Shown here: positions 1 through 5,456 of the stretch, piece by piece
How the letters are laid out: the number at the start of each line of letters is the position of its first letter
How positions within the stretch are numbered: position 1 is the first letter of the stretch
Source: CAZGHF01 sp964525595
GTDB taxonomy: Bacteria; Patescibacteriota; Minisyncoccia; UBA6257; GWB1-50-10
Reading direction: 5' to 3'
DNA length: 7,509 nt
NCBI GenBank assembly: GCA_964525595.1
Contig: CAZGHF010000022.1
Location: 1-7,509 of the forward strand
The notes under the pieces: model-generated
Databases searched by the model: none
The model's input: only the letters and a program-made list of their open reading frames with translations
Told to the model about the DNA's origin: nothing
Position numbers and translations under genes: made by a program

Positions 1-264
1 AAAGGGAACCGCTTCTACTCCATAAGCCTTCATTAACGGGTGAGCCGAACCCCGTGCCCGGTGAATGTCAAATTCTTTTTTCAATAAATGGTCAACGGCG
101 GAATTCAAAGTAAAGGGAAAACCCGGCGGCCGACCGATGCCAAGCCGGCGGTCGAGATAAAAACAGCGGGGACACCCCAAAAAAAGCTCAATTTTGCTCC
201 GCGACAAACGAAAGGGCTCCGGTGAGTCCGGATTAAAAATATTTCTGCTTCGGACACCTTTCAT
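1..264 (-). CDS. PD-(D/E)XK nuclease-like protein, N-terminal 88 residues (partial)
   Basis: The reading frame is open from an ATG at 264 to the left edge of the window, so only the N-terminus is seen and the C-terminus is missing. It contains S-R-S-K-I-E-L-F followed by CPRCFYLDRR at about residues 21-40. An S-x-S-x-I/L-x-x-F-x-x-C-P pattern opens the nuclease domain of many RecB/Cas4/AddB-like PD-(D/E)XK proteins. The catalytic D...E-x-K residues would lie beyond the edge, so nuclease activity cannot be confirmed here. I recall close relatives as a common conserved protein of Parcubacteria, which is memory rather than a search. An in-frame TAA lies a few codons upstream, so this ATG is the first possible ATG/GTG/TTG start. 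It overlaps the stop of a small upstream ORF (TAATG), which suggests translational coupling. It may act in DNA repair or processing and looks unrelated to the copper genes. Confidence 0.72.
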   Translation of the reverse strand, partial: MKGVRSRNIFNPDSPEPFRLSRSKIELFLGCPRCFYLDRRLGIGRPPGFPFTLNSAVDHLLKKEFDIHRARGSAHPLMKAYGVEAVPF

Positions 265-344
265 TATCCGGCAAAAATAGCATTAAACCCTACGATAACG
301 ACAATTATTCCAAAAATAAAGAAAAACCAAAACTCGCCTTTCAT
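264..344 (-). CDS. 26-aa single-helix membrane peptide
   Basis: A short ORF reads MKGEFWFFFIFGIIVVIVGF then NAIFAG. It has one charged N-terminal turn and then one continuous hydrophobic helix of about 20 residues. Its TAA stop shares bases with the ATG of the next gene (TAATG), the arrangement of a coupled pair. The frame stays open upstream to a TAG near 383 without another ATG, GTG or TTG, so ATG 344 is the only ordinary start. No Shine-Dalgarno site is visible, but this is true of most genes here. No family is recognised. Such a short hydrophobic ORF could occur by chance in AT-rich spacer DNA; the tight junction and the clean helix argue mildly for a real gene. Confidence 0.4.
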   Translation of the reverse strand: MKGEFWFFFIFGIIVVIVGFNAIFAG

Positions 345-393
345 ATTAAGAATGAGATTAACATAAAGAACGAGGTTTTCAATCCCCTACACT

Positions 394-606
394 TTATTTT
401 TTATTTATCTTCTGCCATAGAAAGATAGCGAGAAAGACACCGACGACAAGCCAGACAATCCAGGTAAGCACGAAAAGCCAGCCGAGTCCGCCTCCCCAAC
501 TCATCATTCCACTATTAAAGCCATGACCCATCATTCCGCCGTCTGCTAAAGCGAGGGGTGGGCTTAAAATACCCGCCGTCAAGAAAGTGAATAACGTTTT
601 TTTCAT
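394..606 (-). CDS. Small Met/His/Gly-rich membrane protein, possibly copper-binding
   Basis: This 70-residue protein has an N-terminal signal-like segment (MKKTLFTFLTAGILSPPLALA, best cleavage after A-L-A at about 21). A short stretch follows with GGMMGHG and SGMMSWGGG at about 23-41, then one hydrophobic helix at about 42-64, and a basic tail ending KINKK. By the positive-inside rule the Met/His segment faces outside. It starts 43 bp after the copB stop on the same strand, so it is probably the last gene of the copper-response unit. Met/His/Gly-rich single-helix proteins of this size are frequent beside copper ATPases, and thioether and imidazole groups are usual Cu(I) ligands. Copper binding is therefore inferred from composition and context; no named family is claimed. 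The precursor would be about 49 residues after processing, if it is cleaved at all. Confidence 0.75.
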   Translation of the reverse strand: MKKTLFTFLTAGILSPPLALADGGMMGHGFNSGMMSWGGGLGWLFVLTWIVWLVVGVFLAIFLWQKINKK

Positions 607-649
607 AGTTTTATTAATTACATTTTTACATTTACCGACCTTGATATAA

Positions 650-2773
650 TTATAATTCTTTTTTCTTCAGAAAAACGGCGTTTACCGCCACTATCACGGT
701 GCTAATCGACATCAGAAATCCGGCCAGCGCCGGCTCAAGAAGTACGCCTTTGAAAGCCAGAACGCCTGCGGCAAGAGGAATGGCCACTACATTGTAACCA
801 GTCGCCCAGAAAAGGTTTTGAATCATTTTGGCATAGGTAAGGCGCGAAAGTTTGATAATTTTGGGAATATCACGCGGGTCATCTTTCACGAGAATAATAC
901 CGGCCGACTCAATCGCGACGTTCGTACCGGCCCCAATGGCAATGCCGACATCAGCCTGGGTAAGAGCTGGGGCGTCGTTTACGCCGTCACCAACCATCGC
1001 TACTTTCTGCCCTTCCGACTGGAGCAACTTAACTTTTTCGGATTTTTCATTCGGCAAAACGCGGGCAAAATAAATGTCTATGCCCAATTCTTTCGCCACC
1101 CATTTTGCAACATCTTCGGAGTCACCGGTTATCATCGCCGTTTTTATTCCCGCCTCACGTAAAGATTTTATCGCTTCCCGCGACTCCTCACGAATAACGT
1201 CGGTAAGAGCAATACTTCCTTTATATGTACTACCTGCGACAACGTGGTTCAGCGTCTTTCCTTCTTGCTCTTGTCTCCCGGCCCACTGAAGCGCCCTCTC
1301 ATCCGGCTTTACTCCAATTTCCTCAAGAAGCGAATTGCTCCCGACATAAACTTCTTGGCCTTCAATCTTACCAAAAACACCCTTGCCTGGAATGCGCCTG
1401 AATTCCAAAACATCAGGCAAATCATAGTTTTTTGCGTGAGCTTCCTTCACAAGCGCTTTTGCAAGCGAATGCTCCGAATGACTGTTTACCGCCGCTGCAA
1501 AAAAGAGGGGGTCGTCTCCCTCAACCGGTGTGTAGGTTTCACTTACGCCGAACTCGCCCTTGGTAAGAGTTCCGGTTTTATCAAAGAGAACAATATGAAC
1601 ATTGCGAGCTGCCTCAAGCGCCAAACGTTTCTTTATTAGAAATCCATTCTCGGCCGCCTTGGTGGTTGAGATTGAAGCAACAAGAGGAATGGCAAGTCCT
1701 AAAGCATGAGGGCAGGTAATAACAAGAACTGCCACCATCCGGCTTACGGCGAAAGCCGGATCGGACAAAGTAAGCCAGGTAATAAGAGTAATACTGCTCA
1801 CCACTACGGCAATTATAGTGAGATAATAAGCCGCCCGGTCAGAGAGCATCTGCAGGCGCGATTTTGAGGCTTCGGCCTCGGCTACCAGTCGCATCACACC
1901 GGCTAAGAACGTGTCGTCACCGATTTTTGTCACTTTAACCTTGAGTGAACCGTCGCTTAAAATAGTGCCGGCTATCATCTCCCCTCCAATACTCTTATGA
2001 ACCGGTTTTGATTCACCGGTAATAATTGATTCGTTCACGTCCGACTCGCCGCTTTCCACCACGCCATCAGCCGGTATTTTCCCGCCCGGTTTTACGAGCA
2101 TTATGTCGCCGATTTTCAGTTCACCAAGCGGTATTTCCATTGTTTTGCCGCCTCTTATCACTTCGGCCGTATCCGGTAAAAGCTTGGAAAGTTCTTTTAG
2201 GGCGCTTTTTGCCCCCGTTACTGCCCGCATCTCCATCCAGTGCCCCAAAAGCATAACGGTAATAAGAGTAGCCAATTCCCAAAATATCGGCCGGCCGCCT
2301 CCGAAGAGAGTAACGGCAACGCTGTAGATGTAAGCGGTGGAAATCGCAAGCGCGATAAGCGTCATCATCCCCGGCAGTTTGGCTTTCAACTCCCGGTAAG
2401 CCGAGGTGATAAAAATAAACCCGCCGTAGAAAAAAATGACAGAGGCAAGAACAAGTGACAAGTATTCCGAACCGAAAAATTCCGGCGCCGCGTATCCCAA
2501 AAGCGACTGAGCCACGTCCGAATAAGCAACCACCGGGATGGATAAAAGCAAGCTTACCCAGAATCTGGTTTTAAAAATATTAGTGGCGTGCCCTTTGTGT
2601 TTATCGAGATCCTCAGTAACGTCACCCTTCCCTTTCTTATGGTGGTGACCAAGACACTTATGAACGGTTTTTTTACCCGGCAAAAGTTGCATCCCGCATT
2701 CTGGACAAAGCCCGGGCTTATCCCTAATTATCTTAGGATGCATAGGACATATGTATTTTATCTTCTCATTCAT
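650..2773 (-). CDS. copB: CopB-type copper-translocating P-type ATPase (P1B-3)
   Basis: This 707-residue ATP-driven exporter moves copper out of the cytoplasm. At the N-terminus is a heavy-metal-binding domain, YICPMHP at 7-13 and CPECGM at 23-28, followed by a His-rich linker (residues 38-62, with GHHH). The actuator loop has TGES (252-255). The sixth helix carries CPH (354-356), the phosphorylation site is DKTGT (398-402), and TGD (549-551) and GDGVNDAPA (595-603) complete the P domain. N653-x6-Y660-N661-x4-P666 and MSISTVIVAVNA (688-699) match the seventh- and eighth-helix signatures of the P1B-3 group, unlike the CPC group typified by CopA. The nucleotide-binding loop has SEHSL (433-437) where most P1B pumps have SEHPL, so the usual His-Pro is His-Ser. 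Length and the eight expected helices look complete. It lies 120 bp downstream of csoR, which probably controls it. P1B-3 pumps have been described for Cu(II) or Cu(I), and the ion cannot be settled here. Confidence 0.95.
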   Translation of the reverse strand: MNEKIKYICPMHPKIIRDKPGLCPECGMQLLPGKKTVHKCLGHHHKKGKGDVTEDLDKHKGHATNIFKTRFWVSLLLSIPVVAYSDVAQSLLGYAAPEFFGSEYLSLVLASVIFFYGGFIFITSAYRELKAKLPGMMTLIALAISTAYIYSVAVTLFGGGRPIFWELATLITVMLLGHWMEMRAVTGAKSALKELSKLLPDTAEVIRGGKTMEIPLGELKIGDIMLVKPGGKIPADGVVESGESDVNESIITGESKPVHKSIGGEMIAGTILSDGSLKVKVTKIGDDTFLAGVMRLVAEAEASKSRLQMLSDRAAYYLTIIAVVVSSITLITWLTLSDPAFAVSRMVAVLVITCPHALGLAIPLVASISTTKAAENGFLIKKRLALEAARNVHIVLFDKTGTLTKGEFGVSETYTPVEGDDPLFFAAAVNSHSEHSLAKALVKEAHAKNYDLPDVLEFRRIPGKGVFGKIEGQEVYVGSNSLLEEIGVKPDERALQWAGRQEQEGKTLNHVVAGSTYKGSIALTDVIREESREAIKSLREAGIKTAMITGDSEDVAKWVAKELGIDIYFARVLPNEKSEKVKLLQSEGQKVAMVGDGVNDAPALTQADVGIAIGAGTNVAIESAGIILVKDDPRDIPKIIKLSRLTYAKMIQNLFWATGYNVVAIPLAAGVLAFKGVLLEPALAGFLMSISTVIVAVNAVFLKKKEL

Positions 2774-2824
2774 ATATCAATTGAAAATCTAAGGGTGCGA
2801 AGCGCTCTCAAAATAATTTATGAC

Positions 2825-2845
2825 AAAAAGCGCGGAGTCCCGCAC
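2825..2845 (-). terminator. Weak intrinsic terminator candidate between csoR and copB
   Basis: On the minus-strand transcript GUGCGG pairs with CCGCGC around a GACU loop, giving six pairs with one G-U, followed directly by UUUUUG. It works only on this strand, because the G-U becomes a mismatch on the other. Its left arm uses bases that also form the right arm of the larger hairpin at 2839-2866, so the two folds exclude each other. Complete termination would cut copB off from the csoR promoter, so read-through or regulation would be needed. Confidence 0.35.
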
Positions 2846-2866
2846 CGAGCTCTGCTCTGGTGCGGG
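2839..2866. repeat. GC-rich palindromic element in the csoR-copB spacer
   Basis: The arms CCCGCACC (2839-2846) and GGTGCGGG (2859-2866) pair perfectly. Inside them GAGC (2847-2850) pairs with GCTC (2854-2857) around a three-base loop, leaving one bulged base at 2858. That makes a 12-pair stem in a 28-base element. A further partial arm, GGGTGCG at 2793-2799, could pair with the CGCACC side. The sequence is much richer in GC than the spacer around it. Its form resembles REP-like mobile palindromes, but only one copy is in this window, so its repeat status is inferred. Confidence 0.65.
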
Positions 2867-2893
2867 GCATCGGGCATGTAAATATGGTTTCGT

Positions 2894-3163
2894 TCATTTC
2901 TTTTTTGACAATCTGTGAATTTTTAAAATCTCGCTGACCGCTTTCGACTTACGACCCGATTTAATTTGTTCCACAACATGAGTTTCAAGATGGTTCTCCA
3001 AAATCAAATCCTCCACGCCCGAGAGCGCTTCCTTTACGGCGAGAGATTGAGTAATTATATCCACGCAGTATTTATCCTCTTCAATCATCCGTTCCAACCC
3101 CCTAACCTGACCAGCGATTATCTTCAGCCGGCGAGTTGTCTTATTTTTTATAGCTTTATTCAT
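2894..3163 (-). CDS. csoR: CsoR-family copper-sensing repressor
   Basis: This is an 89-residue all-helical repressor of the CsoR/RcnR (DUF156) family, which binds DNA as the apo form and lets go when metal binds. The helix-one core RRLKIIAGQVRGLERMIEED (11-30) is typical. Counting from the chosen start, the metal positions are Cys33, His58 and His62: the family's x-y-z ligands read C-H-H rather than the C-H-C of Mycobacterium CsoR. C-H-H is known in Thermus thermophilus CsoR, which responds to copper. An in-frame ATG at 3205 would add 14 residues, but those codons are the promoter and operator themselves, so ATG 3163 is preferred. The gene sits directly under a CsoR-type palindrome and upstream of a copper ATPase, which supports copper over nickel or formaldehyde sensing. 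No Shine-Dalgarno site is present; the mRNA is probably leaderless. Confidence 0.93.
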   Translation of the reverse strand: MNKAIKNKTTRRLKIIAGQVRGLERMIEEDKYCVDIITQSLAVKEALSGVEDLILENHLETHVVEQIKSGRKSKAVSEILKIHRLSKKK

Positions 3164-3167
3164 AAAA

Positions 3168-3194
3168 CAATAATACCCCCTAGGGGTATTATTG
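3168..3194. promoter_or_regulatory. CsoR operator palindrome
   Basis: This is a perfect inverted repeat. The left arm CAATAATACCCC (3168-3179) and right arm GGGGTATTATTG (3183-3194) flank a CTA spacer. The TACCCC...GGGGTA core is the hallmark of CsoR-family operators. It overlaps the -10 box, fills the spacer and touches the -35 box of the csoR promoter, so bound CsoR would exclude RNA polymerase. This indicates autoregulation and control of copB and the 70-aa peptide downstream. It is the only such palindrome I see in the window. Confidence 0.9.
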
Positions 3195-3198
3195 TCAA
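3170..3198 (-). promoter_or_regulatory. csoR promoter, giving a probable leaderless mRNA
   Basis: On the minus strand TTGACA (3198-3193) and TATTAT (3175-3170) are separated by exactly 17 bp: a consensus -35 and a five-of-six -10 for a housekeeping sigma factor. The -10 ends 6 nt before the ATG at 3163, which places transcription start at or within a base or two of the start codon. The promoter sits in the short gap after the DoxX stop at 3226. Confidence 0.88.
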
Positions 3199-3225
3199 TA
3201 GCCATTTATCAACGCCTAAAGCCGG

Positions 3226-3681
3226 TTAGGTGCGCTTGAAAAGACCGCGAAACCACCTCTCCAGCCCGTAGTAATGGCCGGCGTTAACAGCTGCAAGAAA
3301 CGCAAGTACTGCGGCGTAGATTATATGCTCCTCAACGATGAAACCGTGGGGCACAAAAGGAAACTCAACTGCCGGGAAATAGTAAAGAAGCATCAAAATG
3401 GCGCCAAAAATTGAACTCAATCTCACGCCGATACCCAAAATCAATGACACACCCAAAAGAGTAAGACCCCACTCATTCACAAAATTTATAATCGGCAGAA
3501 GGCCGGGTTGGGCTAACCACTGGTAAAAACCGGCAAAAGTCTTGGCATTATTTAAATAACCTGCCGCCGACCAGCTGGAATCCAGAATTTTCACGACACC
3601 GGCATAAAACATTAACCACCCCGTCGTAACGCGAAGAATGAAAAGCCAAACTGCTGACGCTTTATTTAACTCTTGATTCAT
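3226..3681 (-). CDS. DoxX-family integral membrane protein
   Basis: This 151-residue protein has four hydrophobic helices at about 13-31, 62-83, 88-105 and 118-134. Conserved-looking DoxX features include RVTTGWLMFYAGVVKILD near the N-terminus, and FPFVPHGFIVEEHIIY ahead of the last helix. The family is named for a subunit of an archaeal thiosulfate:quinone oxidoreductase; most bacterial members have no assigned reaction, though some join oxidoreductase complexes for thiol or redox stress in the membrane. Here it ends a block of thiol-redox genes, 54 bp after the CC/DCNH protein, and precedes the csoR promoter by about 30 bp. It has no cysteines, so any redox role would need a partner. A GATAAG sequence 5 nt before the ATG could be a weak -10, but no good -35 accompanies it, so transcription from the upstream block is at least as likely. 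Confidence 0.85.
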   Translation of the reverse strand: MNQELNKASAVWLFILRVTTGWLMFYAGVVKILDSSWSAAGYLNNAKTFAGFYQWLAQPGLLPIINFVNEWGLTLLGVSLILGIGVRLSSIFGAILMLLYYFPAVEFPFVPHGFIVEEHIIYAAVLAFLAAVNAGHYYGLERWFRGLFKRT

Positions 3682-3735
3682 TTTTACTTATCCAATTTGC
3701 GACCTTTGCTTTAATTGTAAATTTTGCGTTAAGTG

Positions 3736-4566
3736 TTAAACACCGCAGCTTGCGCCACTTTTAGTTTCCGGTGGGGTAATTTTGCTCAAAATTTTCCGGT
3801 ATCCCGACGCGCTCGAGAAATCCGCTCCTAAAATCTCTTTAGGATTTGCGCTCTCCAGAAACCCGCCTTCCAAGCTCAAGTACTCCCCAATCGCCGCGTA
3901 AGTATCCGGAAACCACAGGGAATTTACCCGGAGTGCCGCTCGGTACATTTCTTTTTCATTTGCGCCCTGCGCTGCCATAAGCTCCAGAAGTCCCAGCATC
4001 GCCATCCCGTGATTGCAGTCGGGAAAATAAGTGGAATTATTGCAACAGGGCCGGTAGATGTTTTTTGAAATGCGTTCCACCGATTCCTGCTGTTCTTCGG
4101 TTAGAACAACGAAGGGATGTCTTGAATAATGTTCCATCGCGTCCCCTCGCGCCAAAGTCCAGCCGCCAGTTGAGGCGAACCTGCCGGGGCCGTTGTAGCG
4201 GGGATCGGTCATCGGTCCTTTCTCAAGAACCGCGTTTTTATTTGCAAGTCCGAAAGCCCATAAAAGGTTAAGGACTTCGCCTGCATTCTCGGGTGATATC
4301 GCCAGATCGCCGGCGCTCGTGAATAAATTCCGAGTTTCTTCGCTAAGTCCGCCGCGACTGGAATAAATCGCCTCGAATTTTTCAATGTCAATCACTCCCG
4401 CCTCAACCAATTTTCTACTTAAATCTCCCCACTTCACAGACAAAACGAACCCTTCCGGAGACGAAGCCGTTTCCGTTCCCTGTTCCAGACCGCTCCGATA
4501 GAAAACCGAAACGGCAACCAAAAGGAGGGAAATTACAATACTTATCGGAATCAGTTTTTTATCCAT
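3736..4566 (-). CDS. Unnamed membrane-anchored protein with CC, DCNH and C-terminal SCGV
   Basis: This protein has 276 residues from ATG 4566. A longer frame to 4629 exists, but it would overlap the preceding gene by 59 bp and add 21 residues without signal character. The chosen start gives MDKK followed by one helix at about 5-22, a typical uncleaved anchor with the rest outside. The body is soluble and mostly helical. The standout segment is RPCCNNSTYFPDCNHGMAML (172-191): Cys174, Cys175, Cys184 and His186 lie close together and could bind a metal or form disulfides. A fourth cysteine, Cys274, ends the protein in SCGV. I know no named family; I have a memory of similar PCCNNS-type proteins in other CPR genomes. 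The gene starts 4 bp after the Trx-fold gene and is probably its client or partner. Copper binding or disulfide exchange are both plausible; neither is shown. Confidence 0.85.
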   Translation of the reverse strand: MDKKLIPISIVISLLLVAVSVFYRSGLEQGTETASSPEGFVLSVKWGDLSRKLVEAGVIDIEKFEAIYSSRGGLSEETRNLFTSAGDLAISPENAGEVLNLLWAFGLANKNAVLEKGPMTDPRYNGPGRFASTGGWTLARGDAMEHYSRHPFVVLTEEQQESVERISKNIYRPCCNNSTYFPDCNHGMAMLGLLELMAAQGANEKEMYRAALRVNSLWFPDTYAAIGEYLSLEGGFLESANPKEILGADFSSASGYRKILSKITPPETKSGASCGV

Positions 4567-4570
4567 ATGT

Positions 4571-4975
4571 TTAAGGAAGCAAACAACCGCTCTCCAAAGA
4601 CAATCTTTCAAGACCCATTTCCCCTTCAAACCTTTTTACCGCCTGCCCTGAGTTCGTCAAAGGGTCGGGCCCGCCTGCCGGCGAGGCAGGGAAAACCCAG
4701 GTTGGATAGCCGTTTATCTTCTCCGCAATGCACTTATCCGTTTCTTCGGTACACTCAACGTAAGGAACGAACCGGAACGAATCGCCGAACCTTTTTTTCT
4801 CATTCTGGCAGTGCGAGCACCAATAGGCGCCGTACATAGTCACCTGCTTTTCCGCAAGGCATTGGGCAAAAGCGTCAAGCTCGGCGCTTGACTTTGCTCT
4901 CGGGTAAAAAGTCAGGGTACCGACGGCCGCAATCGTGACAATCAAAATTATTATCGGCAGTGTATTTTTTTTCAT
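4571..4975 (-). CDS. Membrane-anchored thioredoxin-fold protein, VKOR-Trx-like
   Basis: This 134-residue protein has an N-terminal anchor helix (about 5-24), so the domain faces outside. The active site is YWCSHCQ (Cys53, Cys56), preceded by TMYGA, and the cis-proline loop is GYPTW (89-93). The spacing and the VPYVEC...C pattern (Cys75, Cys82) match the Trx-like domain fused to bacterial vitamin K epoxide reductases, where the CxxC exchanges disulfides with the membrane part. No VKOR gene is visible here. Instead the next gene upstream is an unnamed CPIC membrane protein and the one before that a CcdA. Further cysteines are Cys39 and Cys131. Between Pro96 and Lys114, where a short turn would be expected, lies a proline- and glycine-rich insert coded by a palindromic repeat, then KRFEGEM resumes the fold. 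The frame is intact, so the protein is probably made. It might be an oxidase, reductase or isomerase. Confidence 0.88.
   Translation of the reverse strand: MKKNTLPIIILIVTIAAVGTLTFYPRAKSSAELDAFAQCLAEKQVTMYGAYWCSHCQNEKKRFGDSFRFVPYVECTEETDKCIAEKINGYPTWVFPASPAGGPDPLTNSGQAVKRFEGEMGLERLSLESGCLLP
4641..4691. repeat. Palindromic repeat element carried in frame inside the Trx-fold gene
   Basis: Two palindromic units lie side by side. CCTGCC (4674-4679) and GGCAGG (4685-4690) form a hairpin with a five-base loop. CCCT (4646-4649) and AGGG (4661-4664) bracket GAGTTCGTCAA. The latter resembles the CCCTGAG...GAAGGG family of short repeats seen in many environmental bacterial genomes. A second GCCTGCC at 4641-4647 echoes the first unit. 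The element is GC-rich and about 51 bp, a multiple of three, which keeps the host frame open and adds roughly 16-17 residues rich in Pro, Gly, Ala and Ser. Confidence 0.7.
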
Positions 4976-4979
4976 ATTT

Positions 4980-5450
4980 TTAACAGCATTCTTTCATTTT
5001 TTCCTCCAGTTCTGCAATTTTTTGTTCATCACCCGCCGGCGGAGTGCTCTTAACCCACGGCAATACAAAGAAAAAATACGTAACTGCCATGAGTACCACC
5101 GCCTCAATAATAAGAGTGAACCAACTGATATTCATGAGCGCAAAATAAGCCAGAATAAAACCGGGAACAATAACCGCCGTCCGGAATTTCAGGAAATTTT
5201 CCGGCGCCACGTTCATTCTCTTTTCGCCTTGATAAGCCATACCGACAACAGTGCCGCCCATGAGCACGGCGATTAATAACTGATAACTCATTACTGACAA
5301 CCAGCCCAACAGGATTCCGACCAGCAGCAAAAACCAGGTACCGCTCACGCCGGCGCAAATCGGACAAACTTTAAAAGGCAATGCCTTGTTCAACAGCCAC
5401 ACCAAACCGGTGATAACTAGAATTGAGATTGTTACGATAAATATTGCCAT
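4980..5450 (-). CDS. Unnamed five-helix membrane protein with CPIC motif and C-terminal CC
   Basis: This 156-residue protein has hydrophobic helices at about 2-20, 36-53, 57-74, 91-108 and 111-131. CPIC (Cys29, Cys32) sits in the loop between the first two helices, and the polar tail ends KMKECC (Cys155, Cys156). The protein has no other cysteines. The first loop (NK, FK), the third loop (EKR, KFR) and the tail are positively charged, so by the positive-inside rule both cysteine pairs would be on the cytoplasmic side. Two cysteine pairs in a small membrane protein recall DsbB and VKOR, but the helix count, the sequence and the predicted side do not fit either clearly, and I recognise no family. 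It begins 6 bp after ccdA and ends 4 bp before the Trx-fold gene, so it is almost certainly coexpressed with both. It might relay electrons or bind a metal. A weak AAGGG lies upstream of the ATG. Confidence 0.85.
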   Translation of the reverse strand: MAIFIVTISILVITGLVWLLNKALPFKVCPICAGVSGTWFLLLVGILLGWLSVMSYQLLIAVLMGGTVVGMAYQGEKRMNVAPENFLKFRTAVIVPGFILAYFALMNISWFTLIIEAVVLMAVTYFFFVLPWVKSTPPAGDEQKIAELEEKMKECC

Positions 5451-5456
5451 AAGCCC

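Larger units (their letters stand above)
2808..2897 (-). pseudogene. 29-codon ORF overlapping csoR: metal-domain remnant or leader peptide
   Basis: The ATG shares bases with the csoR stop (ATGA), a typical coupled junction. The product begins MNETIFTCPM, which lines up with the start of the downstream copper ATPase, MNEKIKYICPM (identical M-N-E and C-P-M, one residue length difference). After CPM, where the ATPase continues HP, this frame enters a palindromic GC-rich element and gives unrelated residues ending at a TGA. Two readings fit. It may be the stump of a second heavy-metal-binding domain, or of an older copB start, broken by arrival of the repeat. Or it may be a short leader peptide whose translation affects the overlapping hairpins. 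The resemblance covers only ten residues, so chance is not excluded, although the overlap with csoR makes it less likely. Confidence 0.42.

Noticed and set aside
1244..1639. 131-codon plus-strand open frame opposite copB
   Set aside because: It lies wholly within the copper ATPase on the other strand, has no recognisable domain, and copB reads perfectly through the region.
1862..1884. GAGGC-TTCG-GCCTC hairpin inside copB
   Set aside because: It encodes ordinary helix residues (AEAEAS) of the ATPase and has no U-run or second copy, so it is taken as coincidental.
3164..3205. 14-residue N-terminal extension of CsoR
   Set aside because: These codons are the promoter and operator, and transcription should start downstream of the extra ATG.
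4567..4629. 21-residue N-terminal extension of the CC/DCNH protein
   Set aside because: It overlaps the end of the Trx-fold gene by 59 bp and would put charged residues before the anchor helix; the internal ATG follows the previous stop by 4 bp.
5104..5367. 87-codon minus-strand frame inside the CPIC gene
   Set aside because: It is an alternate frame rich in Arg, while the main frame gives five clean helices and fits the neighbouring gene gaps.
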